64,000 nucleotides of DNA from Acinetobacter defluvii (GTDB lineage: Bacteria > Pseudomonadota > Gammaproteobacteria > Pseudomonadales > Moraxellaceae), in NCBI RefSeq assembly GCF_001704615.3, contig NZ_CP029397.2, positions 434,001-498,000 of the forward strand, written 5' to 3'. Every line of letters starts with the position of its first letter. The stretch's first letter is position 1. The position numbers and the translations under genes were made by a program. The notes under the pieces were generated by a model. It was not told the DNA's origin and did not search any database. It saw only the letters and a program-made list of their open reading frames with translations. Below, in pieces: positions 57,523 to 64,000 of the stretch.

Positions 57523-58714
57523 GCAGCGCATTGCCATTGTGGGGGCTGGACCTGCAGGGTTAATGGCTGCTGAAGTGTTGAGTGCATTTGATTATGAGGT
57601 GCATGTGTATGAGCAAAAACCTTCAGCAGCACGCAAATTTTTAATGGCGGGAAAAACAGGGCTGAATATTTCTCATGCTGAGCCAGTTGCGCAGTTTGTG
57701 CAGCGTTATGATCAAGTCGAATGGCTCAGTCCATGGATCAAGCAATGGGATGCCACTTGGATTCGACAGTGGATGCAAGGTTTAGGAATAGAATCTTATG
57801 TCGGCAGTTCAGGGCGAATCTTTCCTAATGAGATGAAAGCTGCGCCTTTACTGCGTGCTTGGTTGCAACGTTTAATTGAAAATAAAATACAGTTCCATTA
57901 TCGGCATCAAATTTTAGATTTAAAACAGCACACACTAACCATTCAAAATCTCAAATCTGAACAAATCTCCACACAAGATTTTGATGCAATTATTTTAGCC
58001 TGTGGCGCAGTGTCTTGGTCGCAGTTAGGCAGTGATGGAGCGTGGCAAAAATGGTTTGATCAAGCACAGATCGAAGCTTTTCAAGCCAGCAATGCAGGGG
58101 TTGAAAAAGCATGGTCTAAGTTTATGCAGCCTGTTTTTGGACAGCCATTAAAACGTGTTGATGCTTGGGTTAAGGGATGCGGTAAAACACAAGGCGATAT
58201 TGTCATCACGCACTATGGGTTGGAAAGTGGTTTGATTTATAAGCAAGGACGAGCGTTAAGACAGCAGCTTAAGCAGCACAAAAATATGAGTTTATATTTA
58301 GACTTGTTGCCTGATCTCAGCATGTCTCAATTAGTTCAAAAATTACAAGCATCAAAGAAGCAATCAACAGCCAATATTTGGCGTAAAGCGGGTTTAGATA
58401 TTGTAAAGTCTAATTTCATCCGTGAAATTGTAGACAAATCTTTATGGCATCAAACGGAAGAATTAGCGGATCACATTAAACACTTAAAAGTTGAACTGAC
58501 AGGATTTCGCCCCATTGAAGAAGCTATTAGTTGTGCAGGGGGGATCAAACAAAATGCTCTGAGTGAACAATTACAATTAAAATCTAATCCGCATGTATTT
58601 TGTTGTGGGGAAATGTTGGACTGGGATGCGCCAACGGGAGGTTATTTACTGACAGCGTGCTTTGCGACAGGTCGTGCAGCAGGGAATGGTGTGCATCAGT
58701 ATTTAATGAAGTGA
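57512..58714 (+). CDS. BaiN/HI0933-type flavoprotein (TIGR03862-like)
   Basis: An FAD-dependent oxidoreductase-like protein, 400 residues from the ATG at 57512 (MSSKQRIAIVG), which overlaps the methyltransferase stop. The N-terminal FAD site is VGAGPAGLMAAEVL. A Lys/Gly-rich signature follows (ARKFLMAGKTGLNISHA). The C-terminal FAD region is WDAPTGGYLLTACFATGRAAGNG. These define the HI0933/BaiN family; the substrate is unknown here. Confidence 0.88.
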   Translation: MSSKQRIAIVGAGPAGLMAAEVLSAFDYEVHVYEQKPSAARKFLMAGKTGLNISHAEPVAQFVQRYDQVEWLSPWIKQWDATWIRQWMQGLGIESYVGSSGRIFPNEMKAAPLLRAWLQRLIENKIQFHYRHQILDLKQHTLTIQNLKSEQISTQDFDAIILACGAVSWSQLGSDGAWQKWFDQAQIEAFQASNAGVEKAWSKFMQPVFGQPLKRVDAWVKGCGKTQGDIVITHYGLESGLIYKQGRALRQQLKQHKNMSLYLDLLPDLSMSQLVQKLQASKKQSTANIWRKAGLDIVKSNFIREIVDKSLWHQTEELADHIKHLKVELTGFRPIEEAISCAGGIKQNALSEQLQLKSNPHVFCCGEMLDWDAPTGGYLLTACFATGRAAGNGVHQYLMK

Positions 58715-58798
58715 ACAACAATTTAATAAAATTATATTTAGATTAACTCTTGCAATATATGCTAATTTGAAATGGTTTTATATTTTAGGATTTAGTGC

Positions 58799-59209
58799 AT
58801 GTCTGCGGAAAAATTATACACAGGAAGTTGTTTATGCGGTGGCATTCGCTATGAAATTCATGGCCAAATTGGGGATATTATCGAGTGTCATTGCCGTCGT
58901 TGTCGTAAGGCAAATGGTACCGCTTTTGCGACCAATGCACCTATCAAAAAGGCTGATTTTAAAATTGTGCAAGGTGAAACATTACTGAAGAAATATCAGT
59001 CAAGTGAAACGACACAACGCTGTTTCTGTAGTGAATGTGCTTCACCCATTATCAGTATTAAAGCAGAAACACCTGATACGTATCGGTTGAGAATCGGGAC
59101 TTTGGATACCCCCCTTGAGCAGAAGCCAACTCAACATATTTTTACTGCATATAAAGCGGAATGGGAAACGATTTGTGATGGTTTACCGCAGTATGATGAA
59201 CGCCCGTGA
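58799..59209 (+). CDS. GFA family protein, second copy
   Basis: A protein of 136 residues with the GFA zinc-binding pattern: CLCGGIRYEI, CHCRRCRKANGTAF and CFCSECASPI. It is only a distant relative of the one at 45439, being of another subgroup (the AFATNAPIKKADFKIVQG stretch). No proven substrate. It stands alone. Confidence 0.88.
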   Translation: MSAEKLYTGSCLCGGIRYEIHGQIGDIIECHCRRCRKANGTAFATNAPIKKADFKIVQGETLLKKYQSSETTQRCFCSECASPIISIKAETPDTYRLRIGTLDTPLEQKPTQHIFTAYKAEWETICDGLPQYDERP

Positions 59210-59210
59210 T

Positions 59211-59269
59211 TGACCCCCTCATTCGCTTGTGGCGTTTCACTCCTTATCCCAAAGGGAGAGGGAGTGTCA
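59211..59269. repeat. palindromic element after the second GFA gene
   Basis: CACTCC (59238-59243) pairs with GGAGTG (59261-59266), and inside it TCCC pairs with GGGA. An imperfect outer stem TGAC...GTCA extends it to 59211-59269. Its C-rich left and G-rich right halves resemble the rpoB-rpoC element at 1433-1489, so the two may belong to one repeat family. Confidence 0.4.
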
Positions 59270-59282
59270 TGATTTGAATAGA

Positions 59283-59615
59283 TTATTTAGCTATTAAAGC
59301 TGTGCCTTCAAACTTGATCCCATCCCAACCATTTTGCATAAACTGGCGAATATTTTGATGGTCAGTAGCTTGAGGTGTAGCCTGCACAGACGCATAATGT
59401 TCGGCAAATAAACTTAAGGTTTGGTGGTGATTTAAGCCATTTAGTTTGGCAAATGAAAAAACTTTAGCACTGCCTTGATTTTCAGTCGCAGTATTGTACT
59501 GTTGACCATTCTGAAATGCAGTGGGGATATGCTGGTAACGTGCTTCAATAAATGCAATCACATCAGCAAATTTTATTTCGCCTGCTTGAAGTTGTGCTAA
59601 AAGTTGTTGTGCCAT
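59283..59615 (-). CDS. HopJ-family protein
   Basis: A protein of 110 residues matching the HopJ family: ADVIAFIEARYQHIPTAFQN, QGSAKVFSFAKLNGL and DHQNIRQFMQNGWDGIKFEG. The family was named after a putative type III effector, but it is widespread in non-pathogens without a type III system, so an effector role is unlikely here. Confidence 0.9.
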   Translation of the reverse strand: MAQQLLAQLQAGEIKFADVIAFIEARYQHIPTAFQNGQQYNTATENQGSAKVFSFAKLNGLNHHQTLSLFAEHYASVQATPQATDHQNIRQFMQNGWDGIKFEGTALIAK

Positions 59616-59774
59616 AGGTGAGTTTCCAAGTTATATTCAGAATAGAGGTTGCCAAATCATAACTAAAAATAGGGGTGTGCAATATCATTATTCCATATAA
59701 AAAAATACTTTCGTTTTGATTTTTTGCTAAGATAAAAATGACTTACACGATAAAAATACAATGATAGATGCTTT

Positions 59775-60683
59775 ATGAATCGCCACTTATTTAAATTTAA
59801 ACAACACCAGCTTTTTTTCCGTTTGTTTGGGCGACTGCTTCGTTCAAAAATAATATTAAATTTACGTCGTGGATTGATGCGTTTTTTACCTTTTTTGCGC
59901 CTTGAAAGTCAAGCAACAGATACGGTGTATATGTCATGGTTGGTTGATGTTGATTTGGTTAAACAACGTTTTCCAGAGCCGATTCGCTTATGGGAACATC
60001 AAGGCAAAACGATTTTTAGTATTTTGTTTTATCACCATCATCATTTTGGGCTTCATTGTTTTGGGGCAGCTCGGAAGATATTTCCATCTCCACGACAAAG
60101 CAATTGGCGTTTTTATTTGGCAGATGATTTGCTGCCGAAGACAGTGATATTTGAACAAATTGTGGTGGATAAAATGCTCTATATCATGGGTGGTCGAGTG
60201 TTGAGTGATGCAATGCCTGCGCAATATGATCCAAATTTTCAACATCAGGTACAAACTACTGCACATGATTTAAATATTCATGCAAAAATTCATATGGATG
60301 AACGTTATTGTTTAGATGTAAAACTAAAAAATGTTGAAGGTAAACAGCTCACAGGGCAGTGGGCTAATATATTTCCTGAATGGAAGGATGCTTTAGCATT
60401 TTTTGTTCCGCAAGAACATGTTTGGGTAGAGTGCGTCGATCAACCACAGCAGCTTTCCCAAGGAAATATCCAAATCGTCAGTGATTTTGAACAAATCCGT
60501 GCTTTGGAAATACAACATCTGGATTGTCCTTTATTGGCTGAGCTTGGTATAAGTGCTGATAGTCAACCCTTATGTTTTTTTATACCCAACTTAGATTTCC
60601 ATGTGATGGGTGAAACCCCCGTAACATCAAAACAGTGTGAAGGGGATGAGAATGAGTCGGCATACCTACAAAAATCATCGTAG
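59775..60683 (+). CDS. unknown protein, paralogue 1 (possibly DUF2071/YqjF-like)
   Basis: A protein of 302 residues, rich in aromatic residues. A basic N-terminus (LRRGLMRFLPFLRLESQ) leads into YMSWLVDVDLVKQRFPEP and a core with FPSPRQSNWRFYL and the double-Ala motif LSDAMPAQYDP. This recalls the DUF2071/YqjF type, but I am not certain. It is followed by a paralogue whose start overlaps its end by 32 bases. Confidence 0.65.
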   Translation: MNRHLFKFKQHQLFFRLFGRLLRSKIILNLRRGLMRFLPFLRLESQATDTVYMSWLVDVDLVKQRFPEPIRLWEHQGKTIFSILFYHHHHFGLHCFGAARKIFPSPRQSNWRFYLADDLLPKTVIFEQIVVDKMLYIMGGRVLSDAMPAQYDPNFQHQVQTTAHDLNIHAKIHMDERYCLDVKLKNVEGKQLTGQWANIFPEWKDALAFFVPQEHVWVECVDQPQQLSQGNIQIVSDFEQIRALEIQHLDCPLLAELGISADSQPLCFFIPNLDFHVMGETPVTSKQCEGDENESAYLQKSS

Positions 60684-61491
60684 TAACTGGGTCGAATCCT
60701 GTATTGCCTTTATTTTAAGTTTGACTTTTTTATTAAAAATTCGTCGTGTATTGATGCGATTTTTACCTTTTTTAAAGTTGCAAAGCCAAGTTAAAAATAT
60801 CGTCTATCTGTCTTGGTTGGTAGACATTGAGCACGTTCGTTCTCGTTATCCAGCACAGGTACAGCTTTGGGAGAAACAAGGTAAAACGATCTTTACCATA
60901 TTAACTTACCAACATGAACATTTTGGATTCTCCTTTTTAGGAAAATTACGCAAATTCATGCCCTCTCCTCAGCAAAGTAATTGGCGTTTTTATATTGATC
61001 CAAAACAACAAGAGAAAACCGTAATTTTTGAGCAAGTTGCGGTAGATCAATTGTTGTATGTTTTAAGTGGGCGTTTGGCAAGTGATGCAATGCCTGCGCA
61101 ATGTGCAACAGTATTTCACCATCAACAACACGCAGAACAAATCCATACCCAACTATCAATCGATGCTCGATACCAACTCTCAAGCTCGGTACAGCTGAAT
61201 GATGAACAACAATTGCCTATTGCATGGCAAACATTGTTTGATTCTTGGGATGAAGCGGTTTGTTATTTGGTAGATCAAGAGCATGCTTGGGTGGAATGGG
61301 TGGATCAGCCCAGCAAAATGTCACAAGGCGATATCCTTATGCCTTTTGATTTTGATAAAATTCAATCCGCTCAAGCAGTGGCAGTGAATTGTCCATTGCT
61401 TGAAGAATGGGGAGTAAACCCACAGGACGCTTTTGCTTTTATTGTGCCAACCTTAGATTTTTATGTACAGAATGAATATCCTGTTGCGTAA
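60652..61491 (+). CDS. unknown protein, paralogue 2 (possibly DUF2071/YqjF-like)
   Basis: A protein of 280 residues, clearly a tandem duplicate of its neighbour: LMRFLPFLKLQSQ, YLSWLVDIEHVRSRYPAQ, SPQQSNWRFYIDP and ASDAMPAQC align along the whole length. The ATG at 60652 has AAGGGG six bases upstream; the longer frame from GTG 60637 is less likely. The overlap with the first gene suggests coupled translation and perhaps a joint product. Confidence 0.68.
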   Translation: MSRHTYKNHRSNWVESCIAFILSLTFLLKIRRVLMRFLPFLKLQSQVKNIVYLSWLVDIEHVRSRYPAQVQLWEKQGKTIFTILTYQHEHFGFSFLGKLRKFMPSPQQSNWRFYIDPKQQEKTVIFEQVAVDQLLYVLSGRLASDAMPAQCATVFHHQQHAEQIHTQLSIDARYQLSSSVQLNDEQQLPIAWQTLFDSWDEAVCYLVDQEHAWVEWVDQPSKMSQGDILMPFDFDKIQSAQAVAVNCPLLEEWGVNPQDAFAFIVPTLDFYVQNEYPVA

Positions 61492-61512
61492 ATACACAAG
61501 AACCCTAATACC

Positions 61513-61538
61513 TGTGGATAAAGTTTAACTTATACACA
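61513..61538. promoter_or_regulatory. inverted pair of DnaA-box matches before crcB
   Basis: TGTGGATAA (61513-61521) is a perfect DnaA box on the minus strand, and TTATACACA (61530-61538) fits the TTATNCACA consensus on the plus strand. They are 8 bases apart and 30 bases before the crcB start. Confidence 0.5.
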
Positions 61539-61567
61539 ATTACATAATGATCAGGAGTGCTGTGCAA

Positions 61568-61948
61568 ATGAATTGGCTACTCGTCGCATGCGGTGGGGCA
61601 ATAGGGGCAAGCTTGCGCTATGGCGCTGGATTCATTATTTCTAAACCACACAGTTTATTTCCTTGGACAACCTGGTCAGTCAATCTATTCGGTTGCTTCT
61701 TGGCGGGTATCTTTTTTGCCTTAAGCCAGCGATATCCCATTTTACACAACGAAGCCCGACTTTTATTGATGGTAGGCGTTTTGGGTGGCTTTACTACATT
61801 TTCAAGCTTTGGTTTGGAAACATTTCAATTGATTCGACAAGGACAGTTACCCATCGCATTGGCTTATAGCATTTCTAGTGTGGTCTGTGGTGTGGTGTGC
61901 TTGGCGATAGGATTTTATGTTTTTCAAATCATGCTAAATAGCAGATAA
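61568..61948 (+). CDS. crcB: fluoride channel CrcB/Fluc
   Basis: A small inner-membrane dimeric fluoride exporter, 126 residues from the ATG at 61568 (MNWLLVACGGAIGASLRYG), with AGGAG about 10 bases upstream. Four membrane helices are present. The family motifs GGAIGASLRY, WSVNLFGCFLAG (with the conserved Asn) and GVLGGFTTFSSFGLE, with the Phe and Thr of the ion path, are intact. No fluoride riboswitch is recognised before it. Confidence 0.94.
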   Translation: MNWLLVACGGAIGASLRYGAGFIISKPHSLFPWTTWSVNLFGCFLAGIFFALSQRYPILHNEARLLLMVGVLGGFTTFSSFGLETFQLIRQGQLPIALAYSISSVVCGVVCLAIGFYVFQIMLNSR

Positions 61949-61952
61949 AAAA

Positions 61953-61981
61953 TAGCCTAAAGGGAGGAGTGCTTTAGGCTA
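61953..61981 (-). terminator. terminator of rpmE2
   Basis: TAGCCTAAAG (61953-61962) pairs with CTTTAGGCTA (61972-61981). On the minus strand a T-run (TATTTTTTATC) follows, so it belongs to rpmE2. Confidence 0.85.
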
Positions 61982-62016
61982 GGGCTAAATCATGTAACTC
62001 AAATGTGAGCGCACAA

Positions 62017-62265
62017 TTAGCGTTTAAAACGTGCAAAACGTTTATTAAAGCTTGCGATACGACCTTCATTATTGATTTGACGTACTTCACCTGTATAGAA
62101 CGGATGGGAAGCACTCGAGATATCCAAAGCCACATAAGGATATTCTTGACCTTCGTATTCACGTGTTTGTTTGGTTTGAATGGTACTGCCAATCAAGAAA
62201 AAGGCATTGGCATTGGTATCGTGAAACAGAACTTGGCGATATTCAGGATGGATATTCGGACGCAT
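62017..62265 (-). CDS. rpmE2: 50S ribosomal protein L31, type B (zinc-independent)
   Basis: A protein of 82 residues from the ATG at 62265 ([17 protein letters not shown]), with GGAG seven bases upstream. It lacks the Cys pairs of zinc-binding L31 and has the longer type B sequence [22 protein letters not shown]. Such paralogues replace the zinc form when zinc is short. The Zur-like box 33-49 bases upstream supports this. Confidence 0.95.
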   Translation of the reverse strand: MRPNIHPEYRQVLFHDTNANAFFLIGSTIQTKQTREYEGQEYPYVALDISSASHPFYTGEVRQINNEGRIASFNKRFARFKR

Positions 62266-62297
62266 GGTAGACTCCAATCATTTTTGTATTTAGTAAA

Positions 62298-62314
62298 ATG
62301 TTATAACATAACAT
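62298..62314. promoter_or_regulatory. Zur-like box upstream of rpmE2
   Basis: ATGTTAT-AAC-ATAACAT (62298-62314) is a perfect palindrome and matches the core of the gamma-proteobacterial Zur box (GAAATGTTATA-n-TATAACATTTC) with AAA before the first arm. It lies directly before the rpmE2 start region. Confidence 0.7.
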
Positions 62315-62397
62315 ATAAAATGTAAAGTAAATTCTGAGTGTTTAAAATGTGCATGCGAATATTAAAAAATTATTTTGTAAATGAAGAAACAAAAAAA

Positions 62398-62431
62398 TGA
62401 AGCCTAAACTGGAGGATGTGTTTAGGCTTCA
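62398..62431 (-). terminator. terminator of the ABC1-type kinase gene
   Basis: TGAAGCCTAAAC (62398-62409) pairs perfectly with GTTTAGGCTTCA (62420-62431). On the minus strand the tail is ATTTTTTTG. It lies 61 bases after the kinase stop. Confidence 0.85.
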
Positions 62432-62491
62432 AATTAAGTTTACTTTAAAATATCATTCTTAAAATAGACTGAATCAAAAATTGCGATAATC

Positions 62492-63790
62492 TTAATCTTG
62501 CTGAGGTAATAACTCTTCAAATAAATCACTTAAATCGTCATATACTTTCAGTTGAATCAAATTCCAATAATGTCCAGAAATGGTACGATTGACCATTAGG
62601 GTATCCGGTGAAGGTTTGAAAACATCCCAATATTTCAAGGATTTTTTCACCAATTTCATACCATCATGATGCGCAGAATTTTCAGCAAAATCATAGTGTG
62701 TGGTCAGCGGACGTAATAGAACCTCAAGCCATTCTTGGTATAACGCTTCAGGAAATTTATCTTTTTCAGCCAAAGCATCCAGTGCGGTTAATTCATTTTC
62801 AATGGTGCGAATATCCGCTTTACGACCCGCACGAACTAAGTTTTTAAAGTGTTGGATAATTTCATTAGACAGCGTTTTCACTCCACCAAAGTCATAAATA
62901 ATCACGCTACCATCTTCACGAAAGGCGAAGTTGCCTGGGTGGGGGTCACAATGAAAACGTTTTAAGAAAAATATTTCTTGTCCCAAAGCGCGAATTAGAC
63001 GTTCACCAATTTGGTTGCGAATCTCCAAATCCCATGTACTGGCTGTTTCAATACTTTCACCTTTTTCTAGGCTTAACGTTAAAATACGACGGCTAGAAAA
63101 CTCAGGAAAAACTTGAGGAATAATGATTTGACGATCTAAGGCTTGGTGAAAGGTGCGGAAAACTTGTAAGTTTTGTGCTTCGATTTCGTAGTTGAGTTCC
63201 TCATATAAACTGTCTTGAATCTCTTTAAACAAACGATCTTGTAGTTTTTTATCAACTTTCAAAACGCCCATTAAACGTAAAGCTAAACGGACTTGTTTAA
63301 GGTCACTTTCACAGGCTTCATCTACCCCTGGATATTGCACTTTCACGACGACTTGATCACCATTGGGTAGCGTTGCTTTATGGACTTGTCCAATTGAAGC
63401 TGCGGCAAATGGTTGTTCTTCAAAGTGACTAAAAATTTGATCTAAAGGTTTACCCAGCTCTTTTTCAACTTGTTCTTTGATTTCAGCAAAAGGCATTGCA
63501 GGAGCTTGGCGTTGTAACTTTGCAATGGCTTTGGCAACTTCTAGTGGGAAAATGTCTTTGTACTGAGAAGCGATCTGTCCAACTTTCATGACCGCGCCTT
63601 TCATTTCTCCAAGTGTATCCGCAATTTGTAAGCCGATGTCTTGAAAAAGTTTACTGCGAGCTTCGTTTTTTTTGTCTTCATCAGCATTAAAATTACGAAT
63701 AGAATTGGACACAGTTTTGGTGGCGATACTTGCGGTCATACCTGCAAGTTTCATAAAACGGCGACCGGGTGTACTTGAATTCTTAGACAT
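62492..63790 (-). CDS. ABC1/UbiB-family atypical kinase (COQ8-like)
   Basis: A protein of 432 residues, the second UbiB-family member in the window. It has KxGQ (MKVGQIASQ), the Ala-rich loop (PFAAASIGQVHKA), HCDPHPGN and a true DFGG (YDFGGVKTL), unlike the DCAIMG of UbiB. It has no C-terminal membrane anchors. The closest relatives are ADCK/COQ8-like proteins of bacteria; a role in ubiquinone or isoprenoid metabolism is inferred. It starts at MSKNSSTPGRR and is monocistronic. Confidence 0.9.
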   Translation of the reverse strand: MSKNSSTPGRRFMKLAGMTASIATKTVSNSIRNFNADEDKKNEARSKLFQDIGLQIADTLGEMKGAVMKVGQIASQYKDIFPLEVAKAIAKLQRQAPAMPFAEIKEQVEKELGKPLDQIFSHFEEQPFAAASIGQVHKATLPNGDQVVVKVQYPGVDEACESDLKQVRLALRLMGVLKVDKKLQDRLFKEIQDSLYEELNYEIEAQNLQVFRTFHQALDRQIIIPQVFPEFSSRRILTLSLEKGESIETASTWDLEIRNQIGERLIRALGQEIFFLKRFHCDPHPGNFAFREDGSVIIYDFGGVKTLSNEIIQHFKNLVRAGRKADIRTIENELTALDALAEKDKFPEALYQEWLEVLLRPLTTHYDFAENSAHHDGMKLVKKSLKYWDVFKPSPDTLMVNRTISGHYWNLIQLKVYDDLSDLFEELLPQQD

Positions 63791-63973
63791 TCAGACAAAT
63801 CCTTAAACTTTGATGAAGTTTTTCTCATTTTGATCATAGGCGACTATTCTTAAACTGCCTACTTTAAATTGTTAAGATATTGTTTCTGCGTTGCTATTTT
63901 TTTAAATATGCTTTTATCTATTTAATCGTATATTAATTATTCGCATAGCGTTAAAATGATTTTAATTTAAAAA

Positions 63974-64000
63974 ATGAATTATGACTATGAAAGTTTATCG
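63974..64000 (+). CDS. possible start of the next gene
   Basis: An ATG at 63974 (MNYDYESLS) and another at 63981 (MTMKVYR) are both open to the right edge. Too little is left to choose or to name a product. Confidence 0.2.

Noticed and set aside
45439..59209. Two GFA proteins as a formaldehyde-detoxification system
   Set aside because: They belong to different subgroups, are 13 kb apart and have no adhC/fghA partner; the family name does not prove that activity.
59283..59615. HopJ as a type III secreted effector
   Set aside because: No type III genes are present and the family is common in free-living bacteria; the name is historical.

Overview
The window looks like chromosome of an Acinetobacter species. 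It is AT-rich, and its proteins read as Acinetobacter-type: a RpoC of the genus type with a TTG start, a two-domain polyphosphate:AMP phosphotransferase like the one known from A. johnsonii, a dispersed gspF-gspG pair, and a fused hisIE. The window opens inside rpoB and closes just after a COQ8/UbiB-like kinase gene. No rRNA, tRNA, CRISPR array, prophage or transposase was seen. Most of it is ordinary core genome packed on both strands and separated by clear rho-independent terminators.

Layout. 1-6.3 kb: rpoB (3' part), rpoC and a glycine-zipper lipoprotein. 6.3-12 kb: hisIE, then a variable-looking stretch with small unknown proteins, a SUKH-domain immunity-like protein, a FAD monooxygenase carrying three separate lesions, and a patatin-like lipase. 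12-16.2 kb: the ubiE-ubiJ-ubiB operon and a FFLEELY-type protein. 16.4-19.2 kb: pap, an XRE regulator and a small membrane-associated protein. 19.4-28.7 kb: recC-recB-recD, followed by 650 bases with no gene but two strong terminators and two candidate small RNAs. 29.3-35.6 kb: a serine hydrolase, rpsO-pnp, and corA flanked by two YdcH-type genes. 35.7-42.9 kb: cbpA-cbpM, a Kef-type antiporter with hslO (Hsp33), a structured intergenic repeat, and priA. 43-49.8 kb: gspF-gspG, small proteins, a CsaA-like tRNA-binding protein, corC-lnt and tusA. 49.9-64 kb: ETF-ubiquinone oxidoreductase, a DUF1285 gene, murI, a DUF4062 protein, hemH, a metallo-beta-lactamase-fold hydrolase, yacG (too short for most ORF cut-offs), a TrmB-like methyltransferase, a BaiN-like flavoprotein, a GFA protein, HopJ, two tandem paralogues of unknown function, crcB, rpmE2 behind a Zur-like box, and an ABC1-family kinase.

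How the genes work together. Several genes serve ubiquinone and the electron transport that depends on it (ubiEJB, the second UbiB-like kinase, ETF-QO). RecBCD and PriA cover recombination repair and replication restart. CbpA/CbpM and Hsp33 are stress chaperones. Lnt with CorC, MurI and GspF/G serve the envelope.

No wholly new system is proven here. The signals most worth checking are the 12-base-periodic DnaA-box-like repeat at the start of recD, the pair of possible Hfq-type small RNAs after recBCD, the PhoB-box-like triple repeat before the XRE gene, the Zur-like operator of rpmE2, the triple-lesion monooxygenase inside a cluster of immunity-like genes, and the stand-alone DUF4062 protein.
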